DNA of 64,000 bases from contig ML210206.1 in NCBI GenBank assembly GCA_004369085.1, positions 90,763-154,762 of the forward strand, given 5' to 3'. This stretch comes from Coprinopsis marcescibilis (Eukaryota; Basidiomycota; Agaricomycetes; Agaricales; Psathyrellaceae). Of this stretch, positions 57,145 through 64,000 are shown in pieces; positions within the stretch are counted from its first letter, which is position 1, and every line of letters begins with the position of its first letter. The notes under the pieces are model-generated. The model was given only the letters and a program-made list of their open reading frames with translations. It was not told the DNA's origin and did not search any database. Made by a program: the position numbers and the translations under genes.

Positions 57145-60048
57145 CTACACTGTCGACTTGACACTATTAAGGCGAATAACCAAAGGCAGGAGAGAAACGT
57201 TTTCACTCGATGCGTAGAACTGGACGCAGTCCAGGTGGATCTGAAAACGAAGAAAATAGATCAGCGACACTGCTCATGAAACTCTTACAAGAAAGAAAGA
57301 AATTGTGCGCACTTGGAACCAATGGTTAAAGTTGGTCTCAAACTTTCCCAAAACATCCCACCGTTTCGCCATCCCTTGATCACTTTCCCCCACTTCAGCT
57401 GCACTGATGGCGCTGATGGCAGTTTTGGTGAGAGGTGATGTGTACAGAGCGAATGTTGAGCACACCACAATCAGCCTTGAATACGCCTGTAGCCAGAAAC
57501 GTTGTCAACTCAACACATCCCTAGGAAGCCACGAGAAAGAAACGAAACGTACCTTGAGCAACTTCGAACTCGTCAACATGCACTCCTTTAAACAAGTATC
57601 CAAGAAATCTACATGATCCCGCAAGAGCTGGTCGACAGTGGTAACCTTTTCCAGCTTCGCGGCCAAGTTCCGCCAGTTCGGCTCGATCACCTCAAATGTT
57701 GCGAACGCAAGAATCTGCTGCACAAATGCCAGCATGCGCGCCCGGAGTACGCACACGCGCAACCTCCACCTTTCGAAATCGGGGTGCTGGGGAAGGCGCG
57801 ACCGCCAAGGGCCCGACTTTTGTTCGATCCACATGGAGGAGAGCGATTGCTCGACATGTTTGAGGTGGAGAAGGAATCGGAAAAGCATCTGGTAGCGCAG
57901 AATGGTCTTGCGTGAGATGACGAGGGACAAGGGGAATTTGACATTGTAATCGAGGGTGAGGGCGTCAATACCTGATAGATAATGGCGTCAGGGAGACAGA
58001 GATGAATCATAGAAAATAATGGCTACTGTACCCAGTATGGATTTCTCTTTCTTGGGTTGTTCCTCGTGAGGTGTCCCATCCTCCTTTTCCTCGCCGATGA
58101 CACCACTGACGCTGACGACTTTGAGCAGGAAGTCATACAGACCGGTGTCGGACATTGTGATCTTAACATCATCACGATAGAGAGCGTCTTCTCCTCGTGC
58201 ATCATTGTTCAGTGCCAAGTCGAGTAAACTTTGCAGCTTGACAATTGATGCTGATCGAGAGGGTTTGCGAAGTTCCGTTGCAGACAGATCCAGTAGATGT
58301 GTGAGGAAAGACGCCTGAGAGAGGAAGAAGTATCTTTTCAGTGATTGGAGACGGGGTATAAGCTGCTGGTCCTTGAGCAGCAGATTGAGTAAGGTCTTGT
58401 TGGCGAATGAATATGCATCTTCAAGGAAGGTGTAGAAACTGTCGGTGTGGTCAGAGAGACGTTTAAGAGGCAGCTGAGTAGACGACTCACTTCTCTTCAT
58501 CCATGAAAAGTTCGTTCGAGTCATGTTCACGAGTCACATCGATGCCACATTCCCTGATAACATTAAGGTATTTTCCAGCAAGAAGGATCTTGTGTTTCCA
58601 GCTTTCCAAGAGAGGAGGTACACATGCCCCTCCTGGAAGTCTTCCACTTGATGGTCTCGGTGGAGGGACGCCAGCTAACTGCCGCTTAGAGCCCGATAGA
58701 GTCGATCCGTCCCTCAACTGAAACAATGTTAGACGTCACTGCAAAAAGGTTCAATGTAACCTTACAGTATATCGGCGTTCCCAATAATCGTCGGTATAGT
58801 CTTTCTCGATGATTCCCCGGTCAATGAAATGCCTCTCCTTGACGAGGAGCTCTTCGTAAGGATCTACCAGGTTGCCAGTTGTCACCCAGGTCTTCAGCAT
58901 CTCCACATATGGTTTGCCAGCAGCTTGAAGCAGCGATTTGTAGATGGTGTGGGCAGTAGGGTCACCGGCCATGTTTTGCATGCGTTCGTAGAGGATGCTA
59001 AGCACTTCGCCACCCTTGACGTATATTCCACTGGCGCCATCCGGGTCACCTTTGCCGAATTCCGACAAAACAGCCTTCAGATTGGCCCCCCCTAATCCAA
59101 GTGCTTCATTTCGTGCTGCTTCTTCCTCGTCCTCAGATGAGCTTCCATCAGAGGATAACGAAGTCGAGGTTTGGTCGTCCAGTTCGAGAATGAGTTGGTA
59201 GATCAATGACAGTGTGTGGATTGTAGGGTGGACGTAAAACCATAGCTTCTGCAATGAGAACTGGGGCGAGGTGTTGAAGGCATGTTCGAGTTGAGAAAGC
59301 AGAGTTTGGTAATCCTTGAGCATGTCGCGGATGGCAGCGCATAGTGCGTGGTTGATGAGGCCGTAGTCTAGGTGGCTCCGGCTTTCGATGAACGCGTAGA
59401 TGGCGGTGTAATACGTGCCTAGTGGAAGTATCCTCTCCACGAGGTCCCGGAGAGACGCGTCTGTGAGGTCTCGTTAAGCCATTGGAGATATTATGGAGAT
59501 AACCAGCTTACCTAGGTAAGGGGAAACTACAAATTGGGTCCCCCGCAATGGATCATCGTCTTCTGGTGAATAGTCGGGGTGGTATGTGATGTGTTCCCCT
59601 TCGATTCCCTTAAAACTCTGTGAATACGCGACTTGAATCTTGCAAAGACGATGGATTTCACCATGAGCACGAACAGAAGGTCCTCAAGAATCATTGCTTC
59701 TTGGACATCCAAAGGAACTCTGTCGATGGGTTCTTGTTTCGCCTTCCCTTTGCTACTTTGTCGCTGGCTGGTCGGGTTGGATACAACACGGGAATTCAAA
59801 GGAGCCCGAACAAAGGATGTCTCTGCGATGAATGAAGAGTCGTGGCCACCTAAGTGGTTTCAATATGAAGCTGGGGTGCATCAGATACAACTGGAACGCG
59901 TACTCGAGTCTCTTCCTTCCTCGTCCCCTGGTAGGCGATTGCGACGAACAGCCGCGATTCTGTCCGTGATTTTGTTATACTCTTTTGCTGATAGCCCGAT
60001 TGTCTTTTTGCGGCCACTTGGTCGTGCATGGGGTGTATATGGCTCCAT
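57145..60048 (-). CDS. SPC97: gamma-tubulin complex component 2 (Spc97/Alp4)
   Basis: Core subunit of the gamma-tubulin complex at the spindle pole body. Exon 1 is MEPYTPHARPSGRKKTIGLS, joined to SGHDSSFIAETSFVRAPLNS; then RVPLDVQEAMILEDLLFVLM, SFKGIEGEHITYHPDYSPED. GRIP1 follows: DLVERILPLGTYYTAIYAFI, SRSHLDYGLINHALCAAIRD, LQKLWFYVHPTIHTLSLIYQ, HTIYKSLLQAAGKPYVEMLK, EKDYTDDYWERRYTVR. The middle has LLESWKHKILLAGKYLNVIR. GRIP2 follows: SLKRYFFLSQASFLTHLLDL, IDALTLDYNVKFPLSLVISR, RYQMLFRFLLHLKHVEQSL. The true C-terminus needs a last exon read through an intron near 57203-57296: IHLDCVQFYASSENVSLLPL, ending SVKSTV at 57145. The ATG at 60048 is chosen because no in-frame ATG occurs in exon 2. 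About 850-870 residues. Confidence 0.93.
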
Positions 60049-60969
60049 AAGGACAGAAGAGCAGTGCAAGGACAACCTGCTGATAGTAGCACCCGCACCA
60101 ACCGAGCTTTCGACGCGCCGACGGCCGTGCGAACATATTTGTAATCCGTCGCGTGATTCAATGAATAGCCGCAGGCTTCAAACTTTAAGTTTGAGCTCAA
60201 AGTTCAGTTCAAGTTCCAATTCAGAGTACACGTTGTTTTAACCGCACTGCGCAGCGCTGACCTGAGCTTGTCTATTTCATTTACTATCGATTATCCGATC
60301 ACCAAATCTTGACTGGGGGAAGTAGCCTGACCAACAGCGCCAAAGTTCGAACGCCGCACTGGCTGGTGATACTAGCCTTGAAAGTTGATACCACTAGGGA
60401 TTTCATACTACATGCACCGCCGTCCAGCCGGTCGGGGTTCGATCTCATGGATGAGACAAAAATTAGCCCTCAAACTCACACTCACTGATACAAGAAAACA
60501 ATGATGATTTGAGGTTAACATGGAATGAGGAACGGTCAACGTCCAGAACAAGAGTGACCGATGCAATAGAATATGTAGATACCAGTCATTTCGAACTCAA
60601 GTAAATCCCTTTGATCTCACACTACATAGTCGCTGCCGCATATTTGACTCGAGATGCTTCGTTGTCAGAGGTCCGCGTCAGGTCCTATCATGACTAGTAG
60701 ATGTTTAGGCGCTTATTGTTACGGCCGCGACTCGACCTGTGCCACGACCGGTCAGTGGACATAAAAAGACTGGCAAAATAGCTCAATCTAGTGAGGGGCT
60801 GCATAACTTGGCGCGTCCAATGTCACTCCACAATATATGACAATTACGAGCTTCCAGCCACGACGCAAATTCAATATTTCCCTTCGAATAGCCGCCCTTA
60901 TCACCTTTCATCGGTGATCGGATCTACTTTCCTTTCTCCCAATCTGCAGGCTCGGTCAGAAACTACATA
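60049..60969. other. intergenic region upstream of GCP2
   Basis: The GCP2 promoter side and spacer before the MITE. Short open frames run across the exon 1 region on the opposite strand. No gene or RNA recognised. Confidence 0.45.
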
Positions 60970-61145
60970 CAGTCAAACCTGTCATAACCCATACCTGAGA
61001 TAAGCCATAACCTCCAATAACCCATACCTTTGGGAGCTACCAAACCCAGATTTCACTGCCAAACCGACCTGTGATAACCCATGGTCGCCAATAACCCATA
61101 CTTTTCCCGTCCACGGAGGGGTATGGCTTATCACAGGTTCGACTG
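60970..61145. mobile_element. MITE with Tc1/mariner/pogo-type ends
   Basis: The element starts CAGTCAAACCTGTCATAACC and ends in the inverse CTTATCACAGGTTCGACTG. The ends pair over about 30 bases (CAGTC-AACCTGT-ATAA-CCATAC), and each is flanked by the dinucleotide TA, as expected for a TA target-site duplication. Inside, the ends repeat as ATAACCCATACC and ACCTGTGATAACCC sub-repeats. About 176 bases with no coding capacity, so it would need a transposase from elsewhere. It lies about 210 bases before the IGPS-like gene. Confidence 0.75.
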
Positions 61146-61355
61146 TATATGTAAGTACGCAGTACGCAGGCTGCGAGCATTGAAAACCATTTTAGGATCA
61201 GGCACGAAACCCGATCAAATGGGACCCTGTCAGGATTTAGATGACCGGTAGTAGAAGTGCCGCCCGTCCCTCTCAACTTCATCTTTAACCCTTCATAAGC
61301 CAATTCAATAGATGTGAAGTGCCACGACGTCCGAACTCTGTGCGTTCCTGCCACC

Positions 61356-62252
61356 ATGTCCAACGAAACGGAGCCAGCAAAGCCCTCTATCCTCTCCCAA
61401 ATGTATGAGCAAAGGATGAAGGACATCCAAGCAGACAAAATCATTCCAGGGTCCACACCACTCGACATCCAACGTTTGCTCAACTTGTCCACTGCCCCGC
61501 CTCTCATCTCCTTCGTCGAGCGCCTCGAGCGAAACCCCTCCTCTCTCACCCCAAACCCTAGGCCATCGCTTATTGCTGAAATCAAGCGCGTCATCGCCCA
61601 CAAAGGCGAAGTCAGCCCCGTTCCAAGACCCGCAGCACTCGCCCACCACTTTGTTGGCCAAGGTGCATCCGCCATCTCAGTCCTCACGGAGCCAAGATGG
61701 TTCAAAGGATCCCTGCTCGACCTTCGTGGCATTCGCGAAGCAGTCACAGACTACCCCGATCGACCGGCAATTATTGCCAAGGACCTCGTTTTCGACGAAT
61801 ACCAGATCGACGTAGCGCGCCTGAACGGCGCCGATACGGTCTCCTTAATCGTCGCTCTCTTGTCTCAAGAGCGACTTAAGGCACTCTATGACTACAGCCT
61901 GTCTCATGGAATGGAGCCCCTGGTCAAAGTCCACAATTCCGACGAAATGACGCGGGCCATTGACATTGGAGCCAAGGTCATCGGAATATATAATCATAAC
62001 CCCCATGACTTCAGCGTTAACTTGGCGACAACATTGAAACTGGCGGGCATGGTCAATAATCATGATGATACACTTTTGTGTGCCATCGGAGGCATCACCA
62101 CAGCGGCAGAGGTTGAGACCTACGCTCAACAAGGTGTCAAGGTGATTCTGATCGAGGAGGATTTGAAGGGAGATGACGGACAGCCCAGGCCCTTCTTCGA
62201 CGACCTCCCATGCACCCACGCTATGGAAGACATTGTTGATATATTCTCTTGA
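61356..62252 (+). CDS. indole-3-glycerol-phosphate-synthase-like protein, degenerate active site
   Basis: Single exon, 298 residues, start MSNETEPAKPSILSQMYEQR in good context (GCCACCATG). The family pattern is clear: PSLIAEIKR, HHFVGQGASAISVLTEPRWF, KGSLLDLRGIREAV, RPAIIAKDLVFDEYQIDVAR, GADTVSLIVALLSQERLKAL, HGMEPLVKVHNSDEMTRAID, KVIGIYNHNPHDFSVNLATT, LLCAIGGITTAAEVETYAQQ. IGPS is the TIM-barrel enzyme of tryptophan synthesis, in fungi normally the middle part of a trifunctional TrpC chain. Here it stands alone and is highly diverged at the active site: the SPSKG loop is IAHKGE, the Glu of PLVEVNN is Lys, NNRNLH is YNHNPH, and the Ser of ALSGI is Gly. The Glu and Lys of EIKR and the Lys of AKD remain. 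Catalysis is doubtful; a different role is likely. Confidence 0.85.
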   Translation: MSNETEPAKPSILSQMYEQRMKDIQADKIIPGSTPLDIQRLLNLSTAPPLISFVERLERNPSSLTPNPRPSLIAEIKRVIAHKGEVSPVPRPAALAHHFVGQGASAISVLTEPRWFKGSLLDLRGIREAVTDYPDRPAIIAKDLVFDEYQIDVARLNGADTVSLIVALLSQERLKALYDYSLSHGMEPLVKVHNSDEMTRAIDIGAKVIGIYNHNPHDFSVNLATTLKLAGMVNNHDDTLLCAIGGITTAAEVETYAQQGVKVILIEEDLKGDDGQPRPFFDDLPCTHAMEDIVDIFS

Positions 62253-62264
62253 AGCGACAACGCT

Positions 62265-62464
62265 CGCCGCTGGTGAATATATGATGAAGCACCAGGGATG
62301 ATACCCAGTTCTCTAGTAACTTTGTAATGGAAACATGTCAGACAAGTTTGGATGGATTCGAAACGGAGAGAACGACTTGCCACTATGCCTATCTCAAGCT
62401 GCTGGGTGTTTTGCCCAGATGGATCTGAAAAACCCTCCGTTGGATTCCAAATTCCCGACAACAT
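62265..62464 (-). pseudogene. GMC oxidoreductase fragment
   Basis: On the minus strand it reads MLSGIWNPTE, directly joined to FSDPSGQNTQQLEIGIVASR. In the GMC gene at 29292 these parts are MLSGIGDPTE and, about 330 bases later, FSDPSSGRNTPQLEIGIVAS. The similarity extends into that gene's intron (AAGT-ATTCTCTC then CTGG-TAT-A-CC). It is therefore a copy with an internal deletion, abutting the last codons of NTPase copy 3. Confidence 0.8.
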
Positions 62465-64000
62465 CAGTATTCAAAAAATACGTCATCAACGGGAAGCTCG
62501 AGGAGGTACTGCGTCATGGCTTTTGCAAACTCAACGTCCTTGTCAGAGTTTCCGTAGCACGATCTCTGTTTGGCAAACTGGTCCTTCCCTTTTGGCATGA
62601 CGAATACTAGGTTGACCTTCATGTCGAGTTGGTGCCTTTGAAATTGCGCAAGGCAATCTGCATTGAATGGGTGATCACCTTCATTGAGTGTCATTTGAAA
62701 TAGGTAAAGCTCGTTGTTGATGATTGCGCAGGAATCAAAGCCAGGGAAATTCCAGGCGAGTGGAGAGTAGTATACGTTCTTGTCTTTGATGATGGTGCAA
62801 GAGTCGAAACGGATGGCCTTTGTGAACTCGAAGTTGATTGAGATCTTCTTGTGAGGATTCCCAAAGGTATGAAGTTCGTGCGAGGTCTTGCAAAAAGTAG
62901 GAGTGAGGAAATACCAGTGCATCAAGTGTTCGAACATGAGGTTGGCACCAATGCGGTCGCTTAAATCCCGACATTCTCTGTTGATGAAGGACCAGATAGC
63001 GTTCGGATTTTTGACTGCAAGGCTCTTGACAACATGGATTGACGCCATAGAATATTTCACGAGGTGTCGTCCAGATTGTCCGTCGCGGTAAGGCCAAGGG
63101 ATAGTAATTTGGATGGCATCATTGCGCGCTTGATCTGTTGCCCCTTCACCGCCGGATGAAGTCGCGACGATTGCCCATGCTTCCCAGAAATTGTCTCGTC
63201 GAAGGGTGAGCCGTCTAATTGCACTGTTAAATCCTGCAATTGCATCGCCAGGATTCCTTGTAAAGCAGTTCCGGGCTGAACCCCCAAACAAGATGTAGAG
63301 AGATGTGAAGCGTTCCTGGGGGCTCAAACTCTCCAAGGCAACATCCGTCACTGTGTTATTATCACCAAGCCGAAGGTCCGCTAATGCCCATATGTTGTAC
63401 TTTTGACTGGGTGTTTCATCAGTTGGATTGTAGAACTTGCTGTTGAGTTGTAATGTGTGAGTGACAAGCCAAAATGTTTGGATTTGGGGACGTACAACAG
63501 TGCATATAACTCTGGCCATGAAAAGGGCTTCATGTACCAGTTTGATGATATATTACATTTCTGCGTTATGATGCATCTCCAGTTGCTGCTAATGGGTGGG
63601 CACACATACACGTGGCGTTGGTTTGGTATAGCGGCAGACGTCTTGATTTGTTTCTGGCCAACGTCGACGAGGCGGTAGATGGGGGTATTTCCCTGGTAAA
63701 CTGCTTCCACATATTCAGATTCGTCCTCCCAGAAGTGGTAGCCTGTTTCATCGTAGAAATGGAATTGTTCCTCATCAATCATACTTTCGTCCTGATAAGC
63801 TACTCGAGTTTTACTGCCGAGGAGTCGCAGAAGGATATACACAAGCCCGACGGTCTTTCCTGTTTTAATCTTCCATGAAAGTCTGTCGAGCAACGAAGAA
63901 AGAAGCGTACCAATCCCGGCTTGGCCTGTTACAATATAATTATGTGGCTTTGTGCGAGCAGCGGTGATATCGTTGAATAATTCCTCGTATTCGTCTCGGA
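62464..64000 (-). CDS. P-loop NTPase with C-terminal nuclease-like domain, copy 3, 5' end outside the window
   Basis: The third copy runs off the window end, so its N-terminus is missing. The visible part has the P-loop exon joint (GQAGIG, donor GTACGC intact, then KTVGLVYILLRLLGSK), DEEQFHFYDETGYHFWEDES, TPIYRLVDVGQKQ, MKPFSWPELYALL. The last exon has KFYNPTDETPSQKYNIWALA, LGDNNTVTDVALESLSPQER, NELYLFQMTLNEGDH, LVFVMPKGKDQFAKQRSC. The C-terminus ends LLELPVDDVFFEY rather than LLEIPVDKVFKL, because the gene end is replaced by the GMC fragment. The frame is otherwise open. Introns sit at the same places as in copies 1 and 2, so the copies arose by DNA-level duplication, not through RNA. Confidence 0.75.

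Noticed and set aside
60430..60450. GGGGTTCGATCTC, similar to a tRNA B box
   Set aside because: No cloverleaf or matching A box could be folded around it.
61037..61747. Minus-strand frame of 236 codons
   Set aside because: It lies antisense to the IGPS-like gene and extends into the MITE; codon pattern follows the other strand and there is no domain.

Overview
The window is a piece of nuclear genome from a filamentous basidiomycete, most likely an agaricomycete mushroom. Genes sit on both strands and are cut by many short introns of about 50-70 bases with GT-AG (occasionally GC-AG) ends. The gene set fits this: CAP10/GT90 glycosyltransferase, aryl-alcohol-oxidase-like GMC enzymes, OrdA-like P450, Las17/WASP, GCP2, mitochondrial uS4, ferric reductase and NLR-type debris. 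I read exon joins by eye from splice signals and protein family patterns; no alignment program was available.

Layout. 0-9 kb is metabolic: an FAD monooxygenase, a monocarboxylate-type MFS transporter, a small possibly surface-anchored protein and an acyl-CoA oxidase-like protein. 9.9-17.9 kb is housekeeping: a UBR7/Mlo2-like ubiquitin ligase, a free-standing hydantoinase-B/5-oxoprolinase half, Las17/WASP, and a small probably mitochondrial protein. 18-22 kb holds three tandem BTB genes with a shared promoter block. 22-25 kb has a small protein of unknown function and a GT90 transferase. 25.5-34.3 kb is a rearranged stretch: a repeat, an indole-glycerol-phosphate-synthase (IGPS) fragment, NTPase copy 1, a broken GMC gene and an intact GMC gene. 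35-41 kb has a proline-rich membrane protein and a ferric reductase. 42-48 kb has NTPase copy 2, two divergent small-subunit serine palmitoyltransferase-like genes and a NACHT relic. 49-60 kb has uS4m, a protein resembling the part of NLRs after the NACHT domain, a P450, a broken paralogue of the NLR-like protein, and GCP2. 60-64 kb has a TA-flanked MITE, an intact IGPS-like gene with most catalytic residues replaced, a GMC fragment, and NTPase copy 3 running off the end.

The most interesting part is the three-copy P-loop NTPase family, which resembles the RHS/Crinkler ATPase-plus-nuclease effector class. Two of its copies are joined to pieces of two other genes present in the window (IGPS-like and GMC), so the same three sequences occur together twice in different arrangements. 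The IGPS-like gene itself keeps an open frame but has lost most of its active site, which points to a changed function.
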